Counted from the stretch's first letter, positions 1 to 7,704 are shown. The stretch: 9,143 nt of DNA from Nitrososphaerota archaeon (GCA_031283385.1 JAITBW010000056.1:1-9143); one strand, 5' to 3'. The notes: a model not told the origin generated them from the letters alone. Numbers and translations are program-made.

Positions 1-41
1 TCCGAATTCTTGATTAAGCGTAATATGTAATATTTATTTCA

Positions 42-1838
42 GTGAGTGTAAAAAATTTGGCGCTTGAACAAGATAAAAATCTCAGAGAGTTAATACGGAA
101 AGCCGCGTTGCTTAATGCAATTTCACATGACGGAAAAGCGCAGGCAGGTGCAATGATTGGAAAGGTTCTTGGGGAAAGACAAGATTTCCGTTCATGTGTT
201 AAAGAGCTCTCTGTTGTAATTAATAGCATAGTTAATGAGGTTAATAGTTATCCTCTCTCTGAGCAGAAAGCTATTGTAGAGCAAAATTGGCCTGAAACTC
301 AGAAGAAAGAAAAACCTGCGGAAAAAAAGCTTTCAGCATTGCCTAACGCAGACAAGTTTGAGCAAATTATTACCCGTTTCTCACCTAACCCTGACTGCGT
401 ATTACACCTTGGCAGTGCACGGGCAATTGTACTTAGTTATGAGTATGCTCGCATGTACAATGGTAAATTTATTCTTCGCTTTGAAGATACTGATCCTAAA
501 ATCAAAAAACCTGCCTTAGAATTTTATGACAGTATACGCGAAGATCTCAAATGGCTAGGCGTACAGGTTGATGAGGAATATATTCAAAGTGATAGATTAC
601 CCATATATTATGAATACGTAGAGAAATTAATTGGTGTAAATGCTGCTTATGTTTGCGAATGTGCCCAAGAAGCTTTTCACAAGATATCCTTATCCAAGCA
701 GGCTTGCCCCTGTCGCGATTTATCTTCTGCAGAGCAGCTTGAACGTTGGCGTAAAATGTTAAGTGGCGGCTATAAGGAAGGACAAGCAGTTGTGCGCGTA
801 AAAACAGAGCTTGATCACCCTAATCCTGCAGTTCGAGATTGGCCAGCATTGCGTATTGTCGATACTAAAAAGTATCCTCATCCACGCGTAGGTGATAAAT
901 ACATTTTATGGCCGCTCTACAATCTAGCGGCAGGTATAGATGATCATTTATTGGGTATGACACATATTATCCGAGGCAAAGAACATTATACTAACATGAT
1001 ACGTCAAAAATATATGTATCAAGCTCTCGGATGGGAGTACCCTGAGGCCATTCATTATGGAAGACTCAAAATCACCGATGCCTTCTTGAGCAAATCTAAA
1101 ATTATGGCAGGAATTAAAGATGGAACATATACTGGCTTTGACGACCCACGCCTTGGCACTTTTGCCGCTTTACGTAAGCGAGGCTTTACTCCTGAAGCTA
1201 TTAAAAAAATGATTATAGACGTAGGCATAAAAGCTAACGATGTCACTCTAAGCTGGGAAAACCTATACTCACACAACCGCAAAATCTTAGACACCATAAG
1301 CAACCGCTATTTCTTTGTACCTGAACCTGTTGAACTTAAAATAAACAATATACCTAAAACATTTACTTCAAAATTACCCCTACACCCTGAAAAACCTGAA
1401 AACGGCTTCCGAGAATACACAATAACACCCGACAAAAACGGGACAGCAAACTTTTGGGTATCCAAAAAAGATGCCGAAAATATGGAACAAGGCAAAATAG
1501 TTCGCCTTATGGAACTTTTCAACATCGAAATTACAAAAATCGACAAACAAACAACAATCGACGCCGTTGACACTAAACTTTTGAATATTGAAGCTAAATA
1601 CTCAAGCGAAGCATATGAGGATGTGCGAAAAATCAAGGCGCAACTTATTCACTGGATTCCAAAAGACACAGAATTCCCATGCGAAATCATTTTACCAACA
1701 GCACAAACAGTGATGGGATTTGCCGAAAATGAAAGCAAAAAATTAAAACCCGACACAGTTATACAATTTGAACGGTTCGGGTTCATACGCGTAGATAAAG
1801 TTAACCAAAATCTGGTCGCTTATTACGCCCACAAATAA
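42..1838 (+). CDS. gltX: Glutamyl-tRNA synthetase, archaeal type
   Basis: Cytoplasmic class I aminoacyl-tRNA synthetase that charges tRNA-Glu with glutamate using ATP. In archaea without GlnRS it also makes Glu-tRNA-Gln, which the amidotransferase converts (family knowledge). Residues 1-90 are the helical N-terminal extension typical of archaeal GluRS. The catalytic domain opens near residue 112 (RFSPNPD) with the HIGH-type motif as HLGS at 122-125. The KMSKS-type loop is LSKSK at 349-353. Between them, Cys205, Cys207, Cys222 and Cys224 form a CxC...CxC cluster, probably a zinc site. The C-terminal third fits the beta-barrel anticodon-binding domain. At 598 residues it is slightly longer than the roughly 560-570 usual in archaea. 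The start is GTG at 42: an in-frame TAA lies at 21-23, and there is no clear Shine-Dalgarno site; TTG at 57 is an alternative. Third-base usage changes sharply near 1230 (see findings). Probably co-transcribed with srp19. Confidence 0.97.
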   Translation: MSVKNLALEQDKNLRELIRKAALLNAISHDGKAQAGAMIGKVLGERQDFRSCVKELSVVINSIVNEVNSYPLSEQKAIVEQNWPETQKKEKPAEKKLSALPNADKFEQIITRFSPNPDCVLHLGSARAIVLSYEYARMYNGKFILRFEDTDPKIKKPALEFYDSIREDLKWLGVQVDEEYIQSDRLPIYYEYVEKLIGVNAAYVCECAQEAFHKISLSKQACPCRDLSSAEQLERWRKMLSGGYKEGQAVVRVKTELDHPNPAVRDWPALRIVDTKKYPHPRVGDKYILWPLYNLAAGIDDHLLGMTHIIRGKEHYTNMIRQKYMYQALGWEYPEAIHYGRLKITDAFLSKSKIMAGIKDGTYTGFDDPRLGTFAALRKRGFTPEAIKKMIIDVGIKANDVTLSWENLYSHNRKILDTISNRYFFVPEPVELKINNIPKTFTSKLPLHPEKPENGFREYTITPDKNGTANFWVSKKDAENMEQGKIVRLMELFNIEITKIDKQTTIDAVDTKLLNIEAKYSSEAYEDVRKIKAQLIHWIPKDTEFPCEIILPTAQTVMGFAENESKKLKPDTVIQFERFGFIRVDKVNQNLVAYYAHK

Positions 1839-1848
1839 AAAACTAAAT

Positions 1849-1855
1849 GAGAGGA
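1849..1855 (+). promoter_or_regulatory. Ribosome binding site of srp19
   Basis: GAGAGGA ends four bases before the ATG at 1860, in the 21-base gap after gltX. It matches the purine-rich Shine-Dalgarno type and fixes the srp19 start. With such a short gap, srp19 is most likely translated from the gltX transcript. Confidence 0.75.
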
Positions 1856-1859
1856 TAAA

Positions 1860-2189
1860 ATGCGAAAATCTGATAATGCAATACTCTGGCCTGCCTACTT
1901 TGACATCGCAAAAAGTAAAAACGAAGGTCGGCGGGTTCCTAAAAATTTAGCCGTTACTGGTCCTAAAATTTTAGAGATAAAAGAAGCTGCTGACAAACTT
2001 GGACTAGAAAACAGTATAAACCCAACTGCTGGTTACCCTAAAACACCTTGGCTAAAGACGGGTATGCTTACCGTAGAAAAGAATGAGCCAAAAGAGCAAA
2101 TTATCCTAAAAATTGCGGCGCAACTTATAAAAATAAAACTCCAACAACAAGCAGAACTACAAAAGCAAGCGCACAATTATAAAAAATAA
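1860..2189 (+). CDS. srp19: Signal recognition particle 19 kDa protein (SRP19)
   Basis: Small RNA-binding protein of the archaeal and eukaryotic signal recognition particle. It clamps the tips of SRP RNA helices 6 and 8 so that SRP54 can bind, and so takes part in targeting membrane and secreted proteins to the translocon (family knowledge). The N-terminal signature is clear: ILWPAYFD at residues 8-15, followed by KSKNEGRRVPK (18-28), the RNA-contacting stretch. The middle has the expected NPTAGYPKTPWLKTG segment, and the C-terminus is a basic, Gln-rich helix. Its 109 residues are normal for archaeal SRP19. The ATG start has a good ribosome binding site at 1849-1855. It lies 21 bases after gltX on the same strand, consistent with an operon, and its stop faces that of rps8e 19 bases away. 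Confidence 0.95.
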   Translation: MRKSDNAILWPAYFDIAKSKNEGRRVPKNLAVTGPKILEIKEAADKLGLENSINPTAGYPKTPWLKTGMLTVEKNEPKEQIILKIAAQLIKIKLQQQAELQKQAHNYKK

Positions 2190-2210
2190 AACTAAAAAAT
2201 AGTTTTTTTT
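2188..2210. terminator. Bidirectional hairpin/T-run terminator
   Basis: Two genes end tail to tail here with only 19 bases between their stop codons. AAAACTA (2188-2194) and TAGTTTT (2200-2206) form a 7-base-pair AT-rich stem with an A5 loop. Eight T residues (2203-2210) terminate plus-strand transcription, while the A-runs at 2195-2199 and 2181-2186 read as T-runs on the minus strand. Archaeal polymerase stops at T-runs (established), so one short element could serve both operons. The stem is weak, and the T-runs are the better evidence. Confidence 0.65.
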
Positions 2211-2604
2211 ATTGTTTTTCTTTACCAGCAATCAGGACAGCGTTTATAACACCATCTGCGCCTGGACGACTGGTTACTTTTGCATGACCAAGAGATGTAT
2301 CAATTTCAGCACCCTTAGTTATGACACCTCTACGGTTATAGTCAACATTCGCTCCGTTTCGAACTACGCCAACAATCTCCACTTTCTGTGTCTGACCTGT
2401 CCTTTGATCAGTTACTGAGGCAAATTTTTCTGTTAGAGCTTTAACTCTCACGTTACCACCTATGCCTCGCGTGTTTTTACGTTTTGGCTCACCTATAACT
2501 GTCTCAGCTGGATACCCTGCTGCTTCGTACTTCTTTTTTGAACGGTAAACTCTTTTTTTACCGCCTGTTAGTTTTCTTTTGCGCAAACTACTATGAGTAG
2601 ACAT
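2209..2604 (-). CDS. rps8e: 30S ribosomal protein S8e
   Basis: Small-subunit ribosomal protein found in archaea and eukaryotes and absent from bacteria. The N-terminus holds the family signature RKRKLTGGKKRVYRSKKKYE (residues 8-27), and the C-terminus the second conserved block, KGAEIDTSLGHAKVTSRPG followed by DGVINAVLI. The protein is basic and its 131 residues are typical of archaeal S8e. The start is ATG at 2604 with an AAAGGA-type ribosome binding site about ten bases upstream. It lies 64 bases downstream of scpB on the same strand, so condensin transcripts could read into it. A well-formed TATA box in that gap indicates that it also has its own promoter, as expected for a highly expressed ribosomal protein gene. 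Confidence 0.97.
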   Translation of the reverse strand: MSTHSSLRKRKLTGGKKRVYRSKKKYEAAGYPAETVIGEPKRKNTRGIGGNVRVKALTEKFASVTDQRTGQTQKVEIVGVVRNGANVDYNRRGVITKGAEIDTSLGHAKVTSRPGADGVINAVLIAGKEKQ

Positions 2605-2613
2605 TATTCTACA

Positions 2614-2660
2614 TTCCTTTAATTCGAGTAGTCACTAAAACTGTTAATTTCCATATAAAC
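2614..2660 (-). promoter_or_regulatory. Likely rps8e promoter (TATA box) and ribosome binding site
   Basis: Read on the minus strand, GTTTATATGG (2660-2651) is close to the archaeal TATA-box consensus. A start site about 26 bases downstream would fall near 2627, leaving a leader of about 23 bases. That leader contains AAAGGAA (2620-2614), spaced about ten bases from the ATG at 2604. The arrangement suggests that rps8e is transcribed independently of the scpB gene upstream. This is inferred from spacing and motif only. Confidence 0.6.
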
Positions 2661-2668
2661 GTATCCAT

Positions 2669-3418
2669 TTAAGGTTGCCCTTCTTCCTTTATTGCATCCC
2701 CAAAAATGCGTTTCAATTCACGTTTCATAACTGAAGTATCCTGTGTTAGCCCGAAATAATCTGAAAAATAATCTGTGGTTTTAAGAGCTACTGAGCGACC
2801 TACGCGTTCTGACGTAATTAGCCCCATATCTTTTAACTGTTTAACATGATCATACGCATGTTGACCTCGAACCTCAATAACACGTTTTTGAGTAATCGGT
2901 TGCCTATACGCAATGTATGACAATGTCTTAAGTGGACCAGACGAAAGCAGAGGTCTATTAACCAATTTTTTAATAAGTGGTGTAAATTCAGCCTTAACCT
3001 GTAAGACATATCTTTCATCTTTTAACGCTAAAATTTCCATTGGAGAGTTCCTTGCAACATATTCTTTCATTATGGACTCTGTATATTTTTTTACTTTCTT
3101 TTTAGAGCGACTGTTAATGACTTGCCCTATTTCGTTTATATCCAATGGGCGTCCAGCTACGTATAAGGCTGCTTCTATTAGTGCTAAGTTCTGTTTTAGT
3201 TTTGCTTCTGCTTGTGCTGTGTTGTCTTCTTTTGTGTTTTCATCATCTGGGTCTTGATCTGTTTGTTGTGGTTGTTTGGTTTGTTGTTCTGTTATGTTTT
3301 CAGATGGTGTGTTATTTGTTGTTATTGTTGTTTGTTCTGTATCTGTTGTTTGATTCTGTATTTGTTGCTTAGTTGTTTCTGTTAGTGTTTCATTTGCTTG
3401 GTTCTCTGGCTTTTCCAA
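2669..3418 (-). CDS. scpB: Segregation and condensation protein B (ScpB)
   Basis: Non-SMC subunit of prokaryotic condensin. ScpB dimers of paired winged-helix domains bind the central part of the ScpA kleisin and help chromosome compaction and segregation (family knowledge). The core begins near residue 74. The first winged helix, about 76-155, contains LIEAALYVAGRPLDINEIG; the second, about 157-225, contains LKTLSYIAYRQPITQKRVIEVRG and TTDYFSDYFGL, a typical ScpB ending. A short charged tail follows. Residues 1-72 are a low-complexity extension not needed for the fold. The start is TTG at 3418, placed by an in-frame TAA at 3422-3424. No other ATG, GTG or TTG occurs before the core, so the tail must be translated unless a rarer start is used. 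The frame overlaps the end of scpA by 29 bases, suggesting translational coupling. Upstream GGGGA is only a weak ribosome binding site. Confidence 0.92.
   Translation of the reverse strand: MEKPENQANETLTETTKQQIQNQTTDTEQTTITTNNTPSENITEQQTKQPQQTDQDPDDENTKEDNTAQAEAKLKQNLALIEAALYVAGRPLDINEIGQVINSRSKKKVKKYTESIMKEYVARNSPMEILALKDERYVLQVKAEFTPLIKKLVNRPLLSSGPLKTLSYIAYRQPITQKRVIEVRGQHAYDHVKQLKDMGLITSERVGRSVALKTTDYFSDYFGLTQDTSVMKRELKRIFGDAIKEEGQP
3203..3418 (-). other. Thr/Gln-rich disordered N-terminal tail of ScpB
   Basis: Codons 1-72 of scpB encode a low-complexity segment. In the first 70 residues there are 17 Thr, 13 Gln and 8 Asn, an acidic patch near 54-65, and no aromatic residue, Cys or Val. 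This predicts intrinsic disorder. The DNA is correspondingly biased, with the coding strand A- and C-rich and the plus strand T- and G-rich. There is no exact tandem repeat, only composition. Confidence 0.85.
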
Positions 3419-4127
3419 CTTTTAGGTTCCCCACTGCGATGTATAATTCTTCTGTTTCTTCATTTTGCCACAAGCTTACTAAACCATCTTGTGCAAGGAA
3501 AAGTAGATAAATGAATGTTCTTAACGCTTCTATACGTGTTGTGCCTTTTGTTAATGTTGAAAAATCGATTATTCCTTGGCCATGTACTTTTTCAATTAAT
3601 AAGGCGTAAAGTTGTTCAACTTGATTTTCTAATTCGGCTAAAAATGGGTCGAATTGTGGAAGTAAATCTGAAACTATTGGTAAGACTGGTGTTTGAATAA
3701 CTGCTCTGTCTAATCTGGAAATTTTTTCACCTTTTAGCACTTCGTCTAGGACTTCGAGTAGGTGTTGGATAGTTGTTGATGTTAATTCATGGCGAAGTGG
3801 TAGAAATAGTGGTGGTGGGACGAAATCTGGTGGGAGTTTTTGTGCTGTTGGTGATGGGGGGTCATTTAGGGTTAGGAGTAGTTTGGATTTCATGAGATAA
3901 ATTAATGCGGAGGAGTCTAATGCGACGCCTGATGCTCGGAAGTCTACTTTTTCTGTGTGGCTCATTTCAGTGAGAAATGAGCGTAGTAGGTAGGCGATGT
4001 TGATGTTCCAAGGAGTGCCAAGTTTTTCAAGTTTGCTAAGTTCAAAGAGAATGTTCCAAGGTGGTCGTAGGTAGAAAGGTCTGCGAGATGGCGTAGTAGT
4101 TTGGGGTGGTGGTGATTTTGTTGACAT
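3390..4127 (-). CDS. scpA: Segregation and condensation protein A (ScpA, kleisin)
   Basis: Kleisin subunit that bridges the two SMC heads and closes the condensin ring; its middle recruits ScpB (family knowledge). The N-terminal SMC-neck-binding region, after a Pro/Thr-rich start, runs from about residue 22 to 86 and includes PPWNILFELSKLEKLG, NINIAYLLRSFLTEM and the conserved helix DSSALIYLMKSKLLL (71-85). A Pro-rich linker follows (about 89-110). The C-terminal winged helix, about 185-232, contains the block RIEALRTFIYLLFLAQDGLVSLWQ and ends in ELYIAVG, as ScpA proteins do. Its 245 residues are within the family range. The ATG at 4125-4127 shares one base with the smc stop (TAATG), so translation is probably coupled by stop-start reinitiation. 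Sequence identity to bacterial ScpA looks low; the assignment rests on these motifs and on the position between smc and scpB. Confidence 0.92.
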   Translation of the reverse strand: MSTKSPPPQTTTPSRRPFYLRPPWNILFELSKLEKLGTPWNINIAYLLRSFLTEMSHTEKVDFRASGVALDSSALIYLMKSKLLLTLNDPPSPTAQKLPPDFVPPPLFLPLRHELTSTTIQHLLEVLDEVLKGEKISRLDRAVIQTPVLPIVSDLLPQFDPFLAELENQVEQLYALLIEKVHGQGIIDFSTLTKGTTRIEALRTFIYLLFLAQDGLVSLWQNEETEELYIAVGNLKVGKAREPSK

Positions 4128-4129
4128 TA
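4125..4129 (-). other. smc/scpA stop-start overlap (TAATG)
   Basis: On the minus strand the smc stop TAA (4129-4127) and the scpA start ATG (4127-4125) share one base. Such overlaps usually mean that ribosomes finishing the first gene restart on the second, which would help keep the SMC and ScpA subunits in step. Confidence 0.9.
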
Positions 4130-7100
4130 TCTAGATAGCTCTCCTGTGGTTGGTGCTTTTGGTGGAAATTTCACTGTTACAACGTTTGAGATGCCGTTGC
4201 GTTCATAGACACCGTAGATTTTTTGTGCTCTACTGACCATTTCTGGTCGTAGGCTGATAACGATGAATTGTGTTTCAGCTGCTTCTTCGAGTAGTAGCTC
4301 GGCAAGTTTAGTGGTATGGAATGCGTCTAAGTGTGCGTCTACTTCGTCAAGTATATAGAAAGAGGCGGGTGAGAATTCTTTAAGGCTGAATATGAATGCG
4401 ACTGTTGCGCATGAGCGTTCACCGCCGCTAGCTCCGCTGACAACAATTGAAGGTTTATTGGGAAATTGGACTATCATATCTATGCCTCCAACAAATGGGT
4501 CGTCAGTGTTTTCTAGTTTTAATGTGGCTGTTCCGCCGCCAGATAGTTTATCAAAGTAGTTATTGAGGCGGCTGTTTATTTTGTCAAATGCGGTCATGAA
4601 AATTTTGCGTTTTTTGGCGTCGATTTCATCCATGAATGCAACTATGGCTTGTTTTTCGCGTTCTAGCTCGTTTAAGCGGACTGAGAGTTCTCGGTATCGT
4701 GAGGTTTGGTCATCGTAGTGGTCGCGTGCAAGTTGATTAACGGCTCCTATGCGTTCAAGTTCAAATTGCATCATGCGTATAGTAGTGTCTGCCTCTTCTA
4801 CTTGTCTTTGATTAACTTTAAATTCCTGCTCAAAACCGTATTGTTTAAGTTGGTTTTGTAGATTTTGTTGCCGTAAATTGCTAGTTTGGACTGTTAGTGT
4901 TAACTGGTTAAGTAGGGTGTCTGCTTGTTCATATTCATTATCTAAAAGGCGTAGTTCGTCATCTATAGTGTCAATTTGGTTAGTGAACTTTTTAGATTCT
5001 TCGCGTGCAGAAAAAACAGTGTTAGATAGTTCAACTCGACTTTTTTCTAACTCGTCATGTTCTTTTTTAGTTTCCTCTCTTTTTTGTATGGTCTCGGCGA
5101 GTTCTTTTTCAAGTTTTTTCTTTTGTTGTTCAACTTTAGATAATTGAATTTTTATGTTCTGATAGCCTACACGAAGGACTTGGTCAAATTTTGATTGATG
5201 TGTGTCGATTTCAGTTTTCAGAGTGCCTAATTTTTGTCTTAAACTGTTTGTTTCTTCACCTATACACTCTCGTTCCACTTCAAGTTTTTGAATATGGCTA
5301 ACATCAGTTTTTTTGCGTAATTCTGCAAGTTCAATATAGTTTTTCTGCAGAGTTTTTTTAATAGTGTTACGTTCTGACATGTATACGCTCATGCGGCCTT
5401 TGTACGAGGCATTTTCTCGTTCCAGTTTCCCACTGTATTTCCCCGTTTGTCGAACGTTAATTTGAGTACGTTTAACACTGCGTTTAATTCTAACAACTTC
5501 TCTATCTAATGTAGCGATAAACTCGCTAAGCCGTGTCATCTCAATTTTAGCGTGCTCAATTTCTTCATCTATACTTACTATGTCTGTGCCTCTTTGTGAT
5601 AAATGCGTTTGAAGTGCTTTTACTGCCTCATCAAGACTTTTTAGTGCATTTTCACTTGGAATGATTGTTGAAAAATCAATGGGTGCACGATAGAAGCCGC
5701 TTTCAAAAGCTCCTGACTCATACAAGTCACCGTTAACTGTAACGGAACGATAACCTTTATTTGAAAGAGCGAAACCCGTTTTATCATTTGACACAACAGC
5801 GGTATCGCCAAAAACGTAGTCAACTGCAAACTCTACTTTTTTATCATATTTAATAAATGCTGTAAGCTGACCAATTACGCCGCTTTCATGTATCGGCGCA
5901 GGTTTTATTTTCTGTGGCACAGCCCCTTGTAGCGGTATAATTTTAACCCTGCCCAATTTCATACGACGCAAAGTTTCAGCACACATAAATGCTGCGTCAA
6001 CATCTTTTACTACTAATGCGTCAAGCCAACCAGCGGCAGCGGCTTCAATGGCTTTTTTATAGTTTTTATCAATTTTAATTAAATTACGAAGCCTACCATA
6101 AATGCCGTTAATTGCGCCTACGTCGCCCATTTCCTCAATGTTACGTAACGCTTTTTCTTCTTGCGCTATGGTGGCGGCGAGATCTTTTTGTGTTGCAAAC
6201 TCTATTACTGCGTCTTTAGCGGAACGTGCAATACGTTCGGCGTCAACAATTTCTTTTTGAACAAGCTCTTTTTGATCCATTTTGCGATTAATGGTGTTTT
6301 CTAGGCTTTTTATCTGATTTTTTTGGTCTTTTTGCACTTGTTCAAGTTCTACAAGAGATTTTTCTAGTTCTGAAAGATTACTGAGAAACTTTTCTTTACG
6401 TACTGTGAGATTTTTAAGGCGTCCCACACAAATTCGCATTGCTGACTTGTCTTTAGTGTATTCAGAGCGCAGATATGCTAATCGCTTAGTGCAAGTTTCA
6501 ATCTGTACTTCTGCGCCACGAACTTTTTGGTTATTATCCCCAAGGCCTTCCCACAGTTGAACAGTCTCTTTAGCTAATGCTTCATGCATTGTTTCTTTTT
6601 CTGCAATTTGTGTTCTAAGTTTTTCATACTCTGATTTGCAGACCCGTATTTTCAACCGGTTATCTTTTATTTCATTTTGAAGGGTGTCATAACTTTCTTG
6701 ATTATTTTGAGAGACCTTCTTTAAACTTTCAAAACTTGCTTGACTAGAATTAATTTGCGTTGTTAACTCTGTTAAACGTGATTTTAACTCACCAATATTA
6801 ATTTGAACCTTAAGAATTTGACTGCCGCCTTCTTCAAGGGTCTCTCCACTGAGTTTACGCCATTCGCCCTCAAGCTCATGACGTTTGGTTCTACGCAGTT
6901 CTCGTTGGCTCTTAAGTTTATCAACACGCGCTTGCGCTTTTTCAATGTTAACAGTTATTTCTTTAAGCTGCTCACCTAATTGTAGAATTTCGTTTGAAGT
7001 CTTTATAGCCTGAAACTTTTTGGTCTCTTCTTGGATAAAATTATACCGTGAAAGCTGATTACGCTCACGTTCTAGATCGTCAAGACGTTTTTGAACTTCA

Positions 7101-7699
7101 TCTATTCTACCCATGGCTGTACGGATACTTATGTCAGCCGAGCGTAGTTTTTCTTCTGCCTCAGCTTTTTCCGCTTCATACTGACCTATACCCGTGAGAT
7201 TTTCAATAACTTTTCGACGATCTACAGGTGAGATTTCTGCTAACTGATTAATTTGCGCTTGAGGAATAATATTTTGATTCATACTACCAATAGCCGCTAT
7301 AGATAGGTTTTCGATAATCTGTGAACGGCTAACTCTTCTGCCGTTTAATCTATAAACGCTTTGACCGCTACGGTAAACTTCTCTTGAAATGGTTACTGTG
7401 GCGGTATCTGCTGGTATTGTGCCGTCTGTATTGTCGAATTGAACGATAACTTTGGCCATTTTGGATTTTTCTAAGCCGCCTTTTTCAGAACCGTGGAAAA
7501 TTAATTTTGAAGAATTCTCTGCTCTCATTCTTTTTGTGCTTAATTCTCCGAGTGAGAATAGAAGAGCATCCATAATATTGGACTTGCCGCTACCATTTGG
7601 ACCAGTGATTGCTGTGAAACCCTTATCCAGATTCACCTTTACCGTTTGTGGTCCAAAAGACTTGAAGCCTTTTAATTCAATTCTTTTAATGTACGGCAA
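4127..7699 (-). CDS. smc: Chromosome segregation ATPase SMC
   Basis: Structural maintenance of chromosomes protein, the ATP-driven core of prokaryotic condensin, which holds or extrudes DNA loops for chromosome compaction and segregation. All domains are present in its 1190 residues, a standard length. The N-terminal head has Walker A GPNGSGKS at 33-40. A long coiled coil runs from about 165 to 525. The hinge, about 528-675, starts with GAINGIYGRLRNL and contains the NGDLYESGAFESG segment (656-668). The returning coil runs from about 676 to 1030. The C-terminal head has the ABC signature SGASGGERS (1088-1096) and Walker B FYILDEVDAHLD (1114-1125), with the catalytic Glu at 1119. The start is TTG at 7699, supported by an AAAGGA site five bases upstream and an in-frame TAA just before it; the product then begins PYIKRIELKGFKSFG, the usual SMC N-terminus. 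First gene of smc-scpA-scpB. Confidence 0.98.
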   Translation of the reverse strand: MPYIKRIELKGFKSFGPQTVKVNLDKGFTAITGPNGSGKSNIMDALLFSLGELSTKRMRAENSSKLIFHGSEKGGLEKSKMAKVIVQFDNTDGTIPADTATVTISREVYRSGQSVYRLNGRRVSRSQIIENLSIAAIGSMNQNIIPQAQINQLAEISPVDRRKVIENLTGIGQYEAEKAEAEEKLRSADISIRTAMGRIDEVQKRLDDLERERNQLSRYNFIQEETKKFQAIKTSNEILQLGEQLKEITVNIEKAQARVDKLKSQRELRRTKRHELEGEWRKLSGETLEEGGSQILKVQINIGELKSRLTELTTQINSSQASFESLKKVSQNNQESYDTLQNEIKDNRLKIRVCKSEYEKLRTQIAEKETMHEALAKETVQLWEGLGDNNQKVRGAEVQIETCTKRLAYLRSEYTKDKSAMRICVGRLKNLTVRKEKFLSNLSELEKSLVELEQVQKDQKNQIKSLENTINRKMDQKELVQKEIVDAERIARSAKDAVIEFATQKDLAATIAQEEKALRNIEEMGDVGAINGIYGRLRNLIKIDKNYKKAIEAAAAGWLDALVVKDVDAAFMCAETLRRMKLGRVKIIPLQGAVPQKIKPAPIHESGVIGQLTAFIKYDKKVEFAVDYVFGDTAVVSNDKTGFALSNKGYRSVTVNGDLYESGAFESGFYRAPIDFSTIIPSENALKSLDEAVKALQTHLSQRGTDIVSIDEEIEHAKIEMTRLSEFIATLDREVVRIKRSVKRTQINVRQTGKYSGKLERENASYKGRMSVYMSERNTIKKTLQKNYIELAELRKKTDVSHIQKLEVERECIGEETNSLRQKLGTLKTEIDTHQSKFDQVLRVGYQNIKIQLSKVEQQKKKLEKELAETIQKREETKKEHDELEKSRVELSNTVFSAREESKKFTNQIDTIDDELRLLDNEYEQADTLLNQLTLTVQTSNLRQQNLQNQLKQYGFEQEFKVNQRQVEEADTTIRMMQFELERIGAVNQLARDHYDDQTSRYRELSVRLNELEREKQAIVAFMDEIDAKKRKIFMTAFDKINSRLNNYFDKLSGGGTATLKLENTDDPFVGGIDMIVQFPNKPSIVVSGASGGERSCATVAFIFSLKEFSPASFYILDEVDAHLDAFHTTKLAELLLEEAAETQFIVISLRPEMVSRAQKIYGVYERNGISNVVTVKFPPKAPTTGELSR

Positions 7700-7704
7700 T
7701 TCAG

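Noticed and set aside
14..229. Minus-strand open frame opposite the gltX start
   Set aside because: It lies antisense to a well-supported gene, and its translation looks like no known protein; a shadow frame.
1055..1636. Two minus-strand open frames opposite gltX
   Set aside because: They are antisense to conserved GluRS coding sequence, including the KMSKS-type loop, with no start-site support.
2913..3372. Plus-strand open frames opposite scpB, one Leu/Val-rich like a membrane protein
   Set aside because: The hydrophobic look comes from the T/G-rich complement of the Thr/Gln-rich scpB tail; no promoter or ribosome binding site was found.
3203..3391. Possible microsatellite or CRISPR-like repeat in the T/G-rich stretch
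   Set aside because: There is no regular unit or spacing. It is compositional bias within the scpB reading frame.
3390..3418. The scpA/scpB overlap as a programmed frameshift making a ScpA-ScpB fusion
   Set aside because: No slippery heptamer was clear to me, and scpB has its own possible TTG start, so simple coupled initiation is more likely.
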